A stretch of DNA of 64,000 nt, taken from NCBI GenBank assembly GCA_947258715.1, contig CAMYJH010000007.1, forward strand, positions 1-64,000, read 5' to 3'. This document shows, in pieces, positions 52,437-61,203 of this stretch. The notes below the pieces were generated by a model that saw only the letters and a list, made by a program, of their open reading frames with translations, was not told where the DNA came from and ran no database searches. Within the stretch, counting starts at the first letter, position 1. Each line of letters starts with the position of its first letter. The translations under genes were made by a program, and so were the position numbers. This DNA comes from an uncultured Gammaproteobacteria bacterium. GTDB taxonomy: Bacteria > Pseudomonadota > Gammaproteobacteria > HK1.

Positions 52437-55400
52437 CTAGCTCGCCGGTGACGGTGATGCGTCCTGCGACGGTGGCGAGATCGGCGCACCGAGACGGGCA
52501 CCTTCGCCAATACGCAGCAGGCTCGGCAGCAGGATCAGGGTGAAAGCGGTGCTCACGCTCATGCCGCCGATAATGACGGCGGCGAGGCCACGGTAGAGTT
52601 CGGTGCCCGCGCCCGGCACCACCAGCAGGGGCAGCATGCCGAAGATGCTGGTGAGCGTGGTCATCAGAATGGGCCGAAGCCTGCGACTCACCGCATCCTC
52701 CACCGCGTTCCGGCGCGAAAGCCCTTCACGCTCCGCGGCCCGGGTCTGATGCACGAGCAAAATGGCATTGTTCACCACCAGACCCAGGAGAATAATGAAG
52801 CCCACCATGGTGAGCAGGTCCATGGGTTGAAAAACGCCGAGCCACTCGTTCATGATGTGAAGCGCCGTCGCGCTGCCCACCGTTGCCAGCGGTAGCGCCA
52901 GAAGCACCAGCAGGCTATCGACGAAGGATCGAAACAACGCCGCCATGAGCAAAAACAGTATCGCGATGGCGAGAAGGAAACTTCCTGCCATCTCTTTGAG
53001 CGCGGTCTCCAGCTTGTCGGCTGTTCCGGTATAGCGGATCTCGCCGTCCTCCGGCAGGAAGCCGTCCACCACCGGGCTGACCTGGGATTTGAGAATCCGG
53101 AGAGTCTCTTCCAGGGGCACGTTCTCTGGCGGGGTTACCTGAAGGGTCACCGTGCGCCGGCGATCCAGGCGCCGGATCTCGCTGGGACCGGCAGTGCGCT
53201 TGATCTGGGCCAGCTCGCCCACCGGCAGCACCCCTGCGGCCGGCGTCGCCAAAGGAATGGACGCAAGCTCCTCCGGCGTTTTCCAGGGCTGTACCCGGAC
53301 GATGATATCCAGGCGGTCCTCTCCGTCGAAGTAATCGCCCACAAACAAGCCCTCGCCCAGCGCTCTTGCCACCAGAGCCATGGTTTCCCGGTTCCAGCCC
53401 GCCTCCCGAATTCGCCTCTCGTCGGGCATCAGCCGCAGCTCCGGCTCGGCCAGCTCCAGGTCCGGAAACGGGCGAACTCTGGCCTGCGGCATTACCTTGG
53501 CGATGGTTCCGAAAGCCACCCGGGCCGCCTGCATAACGGTCTCCAGGTTGCGGCCCTGCAGATTGACGTCGATGGTGCGGCCTTCGCCGAAGCCCCCGAA
53601 CAGCGACAACCGCTTGGCGAAGGCCAGGGTATCCGGGAAACCGTGGATCACCTGGTTCAAAACCGGCACCAGCTCGCCGATACGCTTGTCATCTTCGGCC
53701 CGCACGCCCATGAATACGCCACGGGGAAAGGCGACGAAGAAGTAGTGCTTGACCCTGGGTTCTTTATCACCATTGAGGTAAGGCGCGATGCGCGCGGCGA
53801 TCACGTCGCCCATCTCCTTTTCGATGTGGTCGATGTTGACGCCGGGAGGCGGAATGATGAAAGCGAAGGCCAGGTTGCGGTTGCCCTCCGGCAGGTAGTC
53901 TGCCTTGGGCATGAGCCAGACGCTCACCCCCAAAGGCAGGCTAACGAGCAGGCCGATCCAGACCGCGCGACGAACCGATGTATCGGTGAGGCGGACAATG
54001 CCGCGGGTCATTCCCCGCCACCAGGCGGCGTGGTTGTCCCTGAGCTCGAGGTGGCTGAGCCACGACTTAGCGGCGGTCGGGATCACCGTGAGCGAGAACA
54101 CCAGCGAGGCCACCACGGCCGAAGCGATGGTCAGCGCCAGGTCGGCAAACAGCTGCCCCGCTTCGTCTTCGAGGAACACCACCGGCAAGAAGATGGCAAC
54201 CGTGGTCGCGGTGGAAGCGAGCAGCGCGCCCCACACCTGGGTCGGGCCTTTTAGCGCGGCGGCGGCGCCGGGCTCGCCTTTTTCTCTTAAGCGAACGATG
54301 TTTTCCAGAACGACAATGGCCGCGTCCAGGGTCATTCCAACGGCAAAGGCAAGGCCTGCGAGCGAAATGATATTCAGGGTGCGGCCGGAGGCATCGAGCA
54401 CCATGAAGGCGGAAAATATCGAAGCCGGAATGGCAAGCGCGACGATGACGGTTGCGCGAAATTTGCGCAGGAACCACCAAAGCACACCAATGGCGAGGCA
54501 GATCCCAAGCCCCAGGTTGCCGCTCAGCATTTCGATGGAGCGGTAGATGTACACGGTTTCGTCGTAAACCTGCTCGAAGGACAGCCTGGCGCGTTCCAGC
54601 GGTCCGTCCCGAAGTTCCGTCGCCGCCTTTTTGAGTCCGTCCATCACCTCCAGCACGTTGACGCCGATCTCCCGATGGGCGTTGACGGCCATGGCGCGTT
54701 CGCCCTTGGTGATGACGAAGCTTTTGCGGTCCACCATGCGCACGTCGATGTCGGCAATGTCCCTCAGCATCACCGGCCTGCCGTCGCGCCATTCGAGCAC
54801 CAGTTCGCCCAGCTGCTTGGCATCGAAGGCACCGGTGAAACGCAGGGTGAAGCGGCGCTTGCCGACGTTGGCTTCGCCGGCGGAAACGTCCTCGTTGCGA
54901 CCGGCAAGGGTTGCAGCCTGCGGCAGCTCGACGCCGAGACTCGCCGCCCGGTAGGGATCGAAGGTAATGCGCACCTCGCGCTCGCGACCGCCGCGGACTT
55001 CAGATAGCGCCACGCCGGGGACGCGCTCGAAGCGCGTCTGTATCACCTCCTCCACGTAATCTTGATAGCTCTGAATATCGCGGTTGTTGCCGTCAATGGC
55101 CTTGATGATGAACCAGGCGATGGCGCGGGAGCGGCCGCCAACGGTACTGATGACCGGTTCGTCGGCGTCCTCGGGATAGCGCGCCACCCGGTTCAGTCGG
55201 TTCAGCACCTCCAGCAGCCCGCGCCCCAGGTCATGGCCAACCGCGAAGCTGATGGTGATCTCTCCCTGGCCCCGCTGCGCCTTGGAGAGCATCTCGGTCA
55301 TTCCCGGTAGTCCGCGAAGAACCTTCTCCTGGGGCTCGATGATCTCGGCCTCTACTTCTTCCGGAGCCGCGGCGCGCCAGCTGGTTCGGATGGTGATCTC

Positions 55401-55529
55401 CGGCTTTTCCACCTCCGGCGTAAGCTGAACTGGTAAACGCTCCAGGCTTAATGCCCCGAACAGAATCACCAGCAGCACGCCCACCAGGGTGGCCACCGGA
55501 TTGGAAAGCGCGGCCTTGGTCCAGACCAT
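52437..55529 (-). CDS. RND efflux pump inner-membrane subunit
   Basis: 1030 residues, twelve membrane helices in the usual 1+5, 1+5 layout with two large periplasmic loops. In helix 4 the proton-relay pair reads LDAAIVVLEN, so the second Asp of AcrB (D408) is Ala; helix 10 reads LVVNNAILLVH. This variation is seen across HAE-type pumps. The start directly follows the adaptor stop. No outer-membrane channel is encoded here. Confidence 0.93.
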   Translation of the reverse strand: MVWTKAALSNPVATLVGVLLVILFGALSLERLPVQLTPEVEKPEITIRTSWRAAAPEEVEAEIIEPQEKVLRGLPGMTEMLSKAQRGQGEITISFAVGHDLGRGLLEVLNRLNRVARYPEDADEPVISTVGGRSRAIAWFIIKAIDGNNRDIQSYQDYVEEVIQTRFERVPGVALSEVRGGREREVRITFDPYRAASLGVELPQAATLAGRNEDVSAGEANVGKRRFTLRFTGAFDAKQLGELVLEWRDGRPVMLRDIADIDVRMVDRKSFVITKGERAMAVNAHREIGVNVLEVMDGLKKAATELRDGPLERARLSFEQVYDETVYIYRSIEMLSGNLGLGICLAIGVLWWFLRKFRATVIVALAIPASIFSAFMVLDASGRTLNIISLAGLAFAVGMTLDAAIVVLENIVRLREKGEPGAAAALKGPTQVWGALLASTATTVAIFLPVVFLEDEAGQLFADLALTIASAVVASLVFSLTVIPTAAKSWLSHLELRDNHAAWWRGMTRGIVRLTDTSVRRAVWIGLLVSLPLGVSVWLMPKADYLPEGNRNLAFAFIIPPPGVNIDHIEKEMGDVIAARIAPYLNGDKEPRVKHYFFVAFPRGVFMGVRAEDDKRIGELVPVLNQVIHGFPDTLAFAKRLSLFGGFGEGRTIDVNLQGRNLETVMQAARVAFGTIAKVMPQARVRPFPDLELAEPELRLMPDERRIREAGWNRETMALVARALGEGLFVGDYFDGEDRLDIIVRVQPWKTPEELASIPLATPAAGVLPVGELAQIKRTAGPSEIRRLDRRRTVTLQVTPPENVPLEETLRILKSQVSPVVDGFLPEDGEIRYTGTADKLETALKEMAGSFLLAIAILFLLMAALFRSFVDSLLVLLALPLATVGSATALHIMNEWLGVFQPMDLLTMVGFIILLGLVVNNAILLVHQTRAAEREGLSRRNAVEDAVSRRLRPILMTTLTSIFGMLPLLVVPGAGTELYRGLAAVIIGGMSVSTAFTLILLPSLLRIGEGARLGAPISPPSQDASPSPAS

Positions 55530-56612
55530 CTACGGCGCGCTGTCGGGGGTGAGCACCATGACCGTCTGGCCTGGTCGCAGTCGCTCTCCACCCCGGGTCA
55601 CCACCCGGTCTCCGGAGTTGATGCCGCTCACTTCGATCAGGTCACCGGAGGCGATGCCGGTTTCCACTTCCACCCGCTCGGCGACATTCTCCTCGTTGAC
55701 TCTGTAAACCACCGTGCCGTCGCGCCTCAACACCAGAGCATCCCGGTGTACGGCGACCACATCACGGGGCGTGGCAGACGGCACCGCCACGCGGACATCC
55801 TGGCCCACCGGCCATTCCACCCCGGGAACCGCGATACGCAGCTCATAGAGGCGCGACAGGCCGTCGCCCACGGGCACGATGGTGTGTACCCTGCCGGTCG
55901 CTTCAGAAGGATTGGCTTTCAATCTGAGCTCGGATTGATTGGATAAAAATTTGAGCGCATACACAGGCACCCAGGCCTGCACGTCGGGTTCCAGGGCGTC
56001 CACCAGGCGTAAGACGGCGCTGCCCTCGTCCGCCCACTCACCCGGCTCCAGGAGTCGCTCCACCACAACACCCGAGAAGGGTGCTTTGAGCACGGTCCGT
56101 TCGAGCCTTTCCCGGGTGAGGCGCACCCGCGCCTGGTTTGCGGCCAGCTCGCTGCGGGCGACGCCGAGGTTCGCCACCGCTTCCTCGAGACGGCTTTTGG
56201 TGGCCGTATTTTGCACCACCAGTCGCCGAAATCGTTTGACCTCGGCTTTGAGAAACACGAGCCGGGCTTCTTCACGCGCCACCGCCGCCTGGTTCTCAGC
56301 CAGGGTTTGTTTGAGCAACGAGTCGTCCAGCCGCGCCGCCGGATCGCCCGCTTCCAATCGGGCGCCGACCTCCGCAACCGAGACCACGCGCCCGGCGACC
56401 TCGGCCGCGAGTCGTGCCCGGTTGCGGCTGATGGTGGTTCCGGGGTACCAGGTCACCGGAGCCAGGGAGTGTATTTCGGCAGTCTGAACCACCACCGGTG
56501 CCGGCGGCGGTCCCTTTTGTTCTTGAGCGCCGGCTGCTATGGAGGCGAAGACGAGGGTCGGCAGCCATAGCATCCGACAATGCCTGCAAATTTTCTTCAG
56601 TTTAAGTTTCAT
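55530..56612 (-). CDS. RND periplasmic adaptor (membrane fusion protein)
   Basis: 360 residues. Signal peptide (about 15-29, ASIAAGAQEQ), lipoyl halves flanking a helical hairpin (about 90-165), beta-barrel and membrane-proximal domains. First gene of the two-gene efflux operon. Confidence 0.92.
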   Translation of the reverse strand: MKLKLKKICRHCRMLWLPTLVFASIAAGAQEQKGPPPAPVVVQTAEIHSLAPVTWYPGTTISRNRARLAAEVAGRVVSVAEVGARLEAGDPAARLDDSLLKQTLAENQAAVAREEARLVFLKAEVKRFRRLVVQNTATKSRLEEAVANLGVARSELAANQARVRLTRERLERTVLKAPFSGVVVERLLEPGEWADEGSAVLRLVDALEPDVQAWVPVYALKFLSNQSELRLKANPSEATGRVHTIVPVGDGLSRLYELRIAVPGVEWPVGQDVRVAVPSATPRDVVAVHRDALVLRRDGTVVYRVNEENVAERVEVETGIASGDLIEVSGINSGDRVVTRGGERLRPGQTVMVLTPDSAP

Positions 56613-56768
56613 TCCTTATCGCTCGTACCCATGGCGATGCCTGCCAAGCCGTCGGCATGATGCGGAGATGTGTTTTAGAGTCGCTGTCATTTCGCGAGTT
56701 CTAGCCATCGTTCGGTTTCAAAAACCAATGCGGGTGGTCGCGGCGCCCGCGATACCTCCCGGAATTCC

Positions 56769-57287
56769 TTAAAAGTGCAACAGCGTGTGTACATGCCTGC
56801 CCCCGAGACGATCCCTTCCCCTTAACGCGTCCAGCTCGATGAGAAAGGCGCAGGCGACGACTTCTGCTCCCAACTTTTCAAGCAGCTGGCAGCTCGCCGC
56901 CGCGGTGCCGCCGGTGGCGATTAGATCGTCCATCAGCAGAACCCGTTCTCCCGGCTGCACCGCGTCGGTGTGAATCTCGAGCGAGGCCGATCCGTACTCC
57001 AGCTGGTAACGTTCGGCATGTACGTCATACGGCAGCTTTCCCGGTTTCCTCAGCGGAACGAAGCCAACGCCGAGCTCCCACGCAGCGAGGCTGCCGAAGA
57101 TGAAGCCCCGCGCCTCCATCCCTGCGACCGCGTTGATGCTGTCGCCCTTGAAAGGCGCGATCAGCTTAGTCAAAGCAAGCTTCAGCGCCGGGGGGTCCGC
57201 CACCAATGGCGTGATGTCCCGGAACACGATCCCTGGCTCGGGAAAGTCCGGGATCGCGCGGATCTTCGATTTCAGCGATTGAACCAT
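56769..57287 (-). CDS. apt: Adenine phosphoribosyltransferase
   Basis: 172 residues from ATG 57287, the family length; upstream in-frame sequence is not Apt-like. FPEPGIVFRDITPL, GMEARGFIFG, LRKPGKLPY and the PRPP motif VLLMDDLIATGGTAAA are present. It salvages adenine to AMP. Confidence 0.96.
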   Translation of the reverse strand: MVQSLKSKIRAIPDFPEPGIVFRDITPLVADPPALKLALTKLIAPFKGDSINAVAGMEARGFIFGSLAAWELGVGFVPLRKPGKLPYDVHAERYQLEYGSASLEIHTDAVQPGERVLLMDDLIATGGTAAASCQLLEKLGAEVVACAFLIELDALRGRDRLGGRHVHTLLHF

Positions 57288-57327
57288 GCCTACCTTTGCT
57301 CGTTCCCGGGGGCTGATTCCTGGTGCG

Positions 57328-57876
57328 TCATTTGCCCGCGTCGGAGGACAAGTCGATAACGTCCTCGTGACTGAAGGGGATACTCCCCCGAAGTCCCGCA
57401 AGGCTCAAACTTCCGGCGATGCGGTATCGAAAAATCCTGGATTCACCGTGACTCAAACTCCTGAACTGCTCGAACACTCTCAGCACCGTACTGGTCAGAT
57501 TCACGTCGATGATTTCTTCGCCGTAACCCGGCACCCTGAAATCGCGCCCGCTCACGCCGTCCGCGAACTTGCGCCCGTTGACATAGATGGTGTATTCCAT
57601 TCCGCGCACGTTTAGCTGCGCGTCGTTAGGGTTTTGGACCCTGAGCCTGGCGGCGTATCGCTGCTCGACCAGACCCACTTCGGCAAGGCGAATGTCGGCG
57701 AGACTTACCCTCGGCGGGTTGGCCAGCTCGCTGGTAGCCGCGCAGCCCGAAATCAGCACCGTGGTCAAGAAAACCCACACGAAAACGAATAAGGGCGGCA
57801 AACATTGTCTCAATCCGCGACCGTTGCCGGCGGACCCATTCAACCCGGCGGCGAAAAGCTGCCGCTTTATTGCCAT
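57328..57876 (-). CDS. LEA14/WHy-domain lipoprotein
   Basis: 182 residues from ATG 57876. Lipobox LISGC (C45) after a hydrophobic helix, then a Water-stress/hypersensitive domain (about 60-180: YAARLRVQNPNDAQLNVRGMEYTIYVNGRKFADG). Such proteins bind to or stabilise envelope components under desiccation or other stress. Role not known in detail. Confidence 0.85.
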   Translation of the reverse strand: MAIKRQLFAAGLNGSAGNGRGLRQCLPPLFVFVWVFLTTVLISGCAATSELANPPRVSLADIRLAEVGLVEQRYAARLRVQNPNDAQLNVRGMEYTIYVNGRKFADGVSGRDFRVPGYGEEIIDVNLTSTVLRVFEQFRSLSHGESRIFRYRIAGSLSLAGLRGSIPFSHEDVIDLSSDAGK

Positions 57877-57892
57877 TTTCACTAAAGGCTCC

Positions 57893-58462
57893 TCATGATC
57901 CCGATGCCGCGCGCCGAAGCGATCCATGGCCGCGCTTCTGATAGCGATCAATCTCACGCAACAGCCAGTCGCGGTGCTCCCGAATGTAGTTCAGCTGTGC
58001 CTGAAGCGCGGCTCTTCCTAGACCGGCTACCATCTCCCGACTCGGAGGGGGGAGATCATCGCGCTCGAAGCAGTCGATATTTCCGAGCATGGCTTCGATG
58101 TCGCGGGCGCGCTGGTCAATCAATGCCGCCAGGCGATCGCAGGGCAGCAGATGGGCGAAATACAGCAGCACGGCAAACTCTGACCTCACCTTGTGACGCG
58201 GTGGCGTGTTGAGCAGCGCCTCCATGAGCAAGGCGCGGCCTTCGGCGGTGATGCTGTAGACTTTTTTGTGCGGGCGCTTGCTTTGGGCGACGTCGGTGTG
58301 GGTTACGAATCCGTCCTCGGTGAGCGCGCTGAGCGCCGGATAGATGGAGCCGAAGCCGGCAACGAAGAAATGGCTGAAGGCACGCTCGAAGTGCTTCTTG
58401 ATTTCGTAGCCGGTCTTGTCCCCCAGGGTGAGCACCCCGAGGCAGATGGTCTTGACGTCCAT
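57893..58462 (-). CDS. PadR-family transcriptional regulator
   Basis: 189 residues. Winged-helix PadR domain (about 5-85: CLGVLTLGDKTGYEIKKHFE, GSIYPALSALTEDGFV, RPHKKVYSITAEG) and a C-terminal dimerisation helix region. The effector is unknown. A short inverted repeat just upstream could be its own operator. Its likely targets are itself and the LEA14-like gene 17 bases downstream. Confidence 0.92.
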   Translation of the reverse strand: MDVKTICLGVLTLGDKTGYEIKKHFERAFSHFFVAGFGSIYPALSALTEDGFVTHTDVAQSKRPHKKVYSITAEGRALLMEALLNTPPRHKVRSEFAVLLYFAHLLPCDRLAALIDQRARDIEAMLGNIDCFERDDLPPPSREMVAGLGRAALQAQLNYIREHRDWLLREIDRYQKRGHGSLRRAASGS

Positions 58463-58480
58463 GGCTTCCTTAGTGGATTT

Positions 58481-58512
58481 ATATCAGTTTGAAATATATT
58501 AGCACGATATAG
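58481..58512 (-). promoter_or_regulatory. Possible PadR operator
   Basis: TATATC (58481-58486) and GATATA (58507-58512) are 20 bases apart, in an AT-rich patch 19-50 bases upstream of the padR start in otherwise GC-rich DNA. Autoregulation is common in this family. Confidence 0.35.
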
Positions 58513-58558
58513 ATGCTGTCCAGTGGCCGGTTCCCGGCCAGCGGCGCGCACGACGCCA

Positions 58559-60001
58559 TTAACCCCCGCGGGCCCGGTCGTAGGCCGCGAGCGCTCGTTC
58601 CCTCGCCGCCTTGTGCTCCACCAGCGGTTGCGGATAGTCCTTCCCCAGGCTGACCCCGGCCTGGGCGAGAACACCGGGATCGGCCTCGAAGGGCCGGTGG
58701 AGAAAGCGATCCGGCATTCGCGAGAGCTCCGGAACCCAACGCCGCACGTAACGACCCTTGGGGTCGAAACGTTCACCCTGGGCCACGGGATTGAAGATCC
58801 GAAAGTAGGGTGCCGGATCCACCCCGCAGCCCGCCGTCCACTGCCACCCCAGGGTGTTGTTGGCGAGATCCGCGTCGACCAGCGTGTCCCAGAACCAGCT
58901 CGCGCCTTGACGCCAGTGAAGCAACAGGTGCTTGGTAAGAAAAGAGGCCACTACCATGCGCACCCGATTGTGCATCCAGCCCGTGGCCCACAGCTCGCGC
59001 ATTCCGGCGTCCACCAGCGGGTAACCGGTCAGCCCCCGGGTCCAAGCGGCGTAACTGCGCGCGTCGATACGCCAGGAGAAACTCTCGAAACGCTTGTCGA
59101 AAGGCCTGCTGGCGAGAGAGGGAAAATGAAATAGAAGGTGCGTGGCGAACTCGCGCCAGATGATTTGACGTAGAAAAGCCTCGGCGCCCTTGCGTTCGGA
59201 AGCGCTGCCGCTTTTCTCCACCTCGCGCACGGCTGAAACGACCGCCCTCGGGCTCACTTCGCCATGGTGCAGGTGGGGTGAGAGCCGGGATACTCCGCGC
59301 AGGCCGGGAATATCCCGGTTTCGCGGATACGACGCCAGCTCAGATTCGAGAAACGTCTCCAGCTCACGGGCGGCGCCGTTCTCGCCGGGGCTCCAGTATG
59401 AGAGCATGCTTTCGGCCCACGGGTGGGACGGCATCAGCTGCAGCGCTTCAACGCTGAGCCTGGCCGAAGGTTTTTTGGCAGGCGGCTCGAGTCGGGGCGG
59501 AAGCCGCGCCGCCTTGGTCTTCGTCAGGCGGGTGAGACAATGCTTGTAAAAAGGTGTGAATACGCGGAACGGTTTGCCCGATCGGTTTTCAATCTCATGC
59601 GGCTCGAAAATAAGGGCGGATTTGAAGCTCCTGACCTGTACTCCCTTTGCGGTGAGGGCAGATTCCACTTTCCTGTCTCGGGAAATGCCCTCCGGTTCGT
59701 AGCGCCGATTGTAATAAACCATATCGGCACCGGTCTCGCTTATGACTCTTTTCAAGACCTCGACAGAGTCGCCGTGGAAGATATTCAGTTCAATTCCGAG
59801 ATCTTTTAACTGCTGCGCAAAAACTGTGAGCGAGCGGTGCAGCCAGGCGCGGCTCGCGGCGCCGGCGGCCCATGGTTGTTCCTCTTTCGGCGCGTAAATA
59901 TATACCGCGACCACCGCTCCCCGGTCGGCGGCGGCGCTGAGCGCCGGGTTGTCATCAACGCGGAGATCTCTTCTCAGCCAGACGATAGAAGTGACGGTCA
60001 T
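58559..60001 (-). CDS. phr: Deoxyribodipyrimidine photolyase (class I CPD type)
   Basis: 480 residues. An N-terminal Rossmann-like antenna domain (about 1-135, VWLRRDLRVDDNPAL) and the helical FAD domain with WREFATHLLFHFP, LVDAGMRELWATGWMHNRVRM and NNTLGWQWTAGCGVDPAPYFRI, including the Trp residues of electron transfer. Light-driven repair of pyrimidine dimers. Same strand as ybgA, but separated from it by a MITE. Confidence 0.95.
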   Translation of the reverse strand: MTVTSIVWLRRDLRVDDNPALSAAADRGAVVAVYIYAPKEEQPWAAGAASRAWLHRSLTVFAQQLKDLGIELNIFHGDSVEVLKRVISETGADMVYYNRRYEPEGISRDRKVESALTAKGVQVRSFKSALIFEPHEIENRSGKPFRVFTPFYKHCLTRLTKTKAARLPPRLEPPAKKPSARLSVEALQLMPSHPWAESMLSYWSPGENGAARELETFLESELASYPRNRDIPGLRGVSRLSPHLHHGEVSPRAVVSAVREVEKSGSASERKGAEAFLRQIIWREFATHLLFHFPSLASRPFDKRFESFSWRIDARSYAAWTRGLTGYPLVDAGMRELWATGWMHNRVRMVVASFLTKHLLLHWRQGASWFWDTLVDADLANNTLGWQWTAGCGVDPAPYFRIFNPVAQGERFDPKGRYVRRWVPELSRMPDRFLHRPFEADPGVLAQAGVSLGKDYPQPLVEHKAARERALAAYDRARGG

Positions 60002-60031
60002 CAGGGCCCGCTTGTGGGAATCCGAGACTAG

Positions 60032-60170
60032 AACCTATCTCAAAATGGCTGCGCCTGGTCTAACGGCGTCAAAAACACGCTCAGAGCGCTGATTTTCTGG
60101 CGTGAAAACCGCGCTTTTTCGATCTTTTTTACCTTTGTCTTATCCAAGCTCGGAAAATCCGAGTCAGGTT
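60032..60170. mobile_element. MITE family A, copy 3
   Basis: 139 bases with ends AACCTATCTCAAAATG and the matching CGAGTCAGGTT end, flanked by a perfect CTAG duplication (60028-60031, 60171-60174). The right CTAG contains the TAG stop codon of ybgA. The interior shares AACGGCGTCAAAAAC and TTATCCAAGCTCG with the other copies. Confidence 0.88.
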
Positions 60171-61148
60171 CTAGATAAAGTTGCGAAGCTGTAGTTCTTC
60201 CGGGTGTGGCTGCAGATAGAACTGATGACCGACATAAGGATCTGGGCATCTGCGGAAGTGGTGCTTTAGCATTGTGATGGGAACCACCAAAGGTACACGC
60301 CCCAGCCGATAGTCATCTATCACTCGAACCAGTTCCGCCTTGTCACCGGCGTCAATGTCTCGTTTCAAGTAGCCGGCAAGATGCGAAAGCACGTTGCTGT
60401 GCTGTTTACGCGTAGCCGGCCGCTTGATCGTTTTCATAAGCACGTGCAGGTATTCTTGGGCGAGATCTTGGATATCACGCGTTCCCGCCTCGGCCACCAG
60501 TCGGCCCAGGCGCTGGTAACCGACCTCGCCGTGGGCGCGTATCAGCATCTTGTGACGCGTATGGAACTCGACTAGCCGTCCGGCGTTGAGGTTCAGCAGC
60601 TGCATACGCTGCCAGCGGTGGTAGACATATACTCTGGTAATAAAATTCTCTCTCAACACGGGATCTGTAAGCCTGCCCTCTTCTTCCACCGGCATCAGGG
60701 GGATCTGTTGCATAAGACGTTTGGCAAATATTCCCGCGCCGTGCGAGGACGGCATCCCCTTTGAGTCAAACACCTTGACCCTCTCCATTCCGCAGCTCGG
60801 GGAGCCGCGTTTGAGTATGTAGCCGCTGAACGCGCGGGCGGTCTTCCCCCAGCTTCGGGCGTAATCGTCCAGTTTATCGGTGACGTCGAATGTCGAGTCC
60901 GTCACACCTACGGCACGTGGATTCTCCGCATCCCCCCGCAGCCGAATGGGGGGGCGCGGCACACCGAGGCCAATAGCGACCTCGGGGCAGGTCGGAACGA
61001 ATTCGAAGAACCGGCACAGAATTTGGGTGATATATCGGTTTTGCTTGTGTCCCGAGTCGTAGCGCACTGATTTCCCAAGTAGGCAGCTGCTGATGCCGAC
61101 CCGGATGCGAAGCCCGGAGGTGTGAACCGCGTCTAGTTTTGAATCCAT
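60171..61148 (-). CDS. ybgA: DUF523-DUF1722 protein YbgA
   Basis: 325 residues. The N-terminal DUF523 part (about 15-150) has the cysteine motifs SSCLLGKSVRYDSG, PTCPEVAIGLG and RGSPSCGMERVKVF; the C-terminal DUF1722 part (about 190-305) is helical. The pair ybgA-phr is an operon in E. coli. Its stop codon is part of the target duplication of MITE A3. It may act in tRNA or nucleotide chemistry, but this is unproven. Confidence 0.92.
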   Translation of the reverse strand: MDSKLDAVHTSGLRIRVGISSCLLGKSVRYDSGHKQNRYITQILCRFFEFVPTCPEVAIGLGVPRPPIRLRGDAENPRAVGVTDSTFDVTDKLDDYARSWGKTARAFSGYILKRGSPSCGMERVKVFDSKGMPSSHGAGIFAKRLMQQIPLMPVEEEGRLTDPVLRENFITRVYVYHRWQRMQLLNLNAGRLVEFHTRHKMLIRAHGEVGYQRLGRLVAEAGTRDIQDLAQEYLHVLMKTIKRPATRKQHSNVLSHLAGYLKRDIDAGDKAELVRVIDDYRLGRVPLVVPITMLKHHFRRCPDPYVGHQFYLQPHPEELQLRNFI

Positions 61149-61203
61149 GGGGAGCGCCTACCATACTCTTTTGAAAGCCCCGAAACGATCTCCGGCCGGA
61201 TAC

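Noticed and set aside
61147..61203. Longer start for the second AsmA protein
   Set aside because: The extension overlaps the ybgA start and places polar residues before a typical anchor helix; ATG 61204 is preferred.
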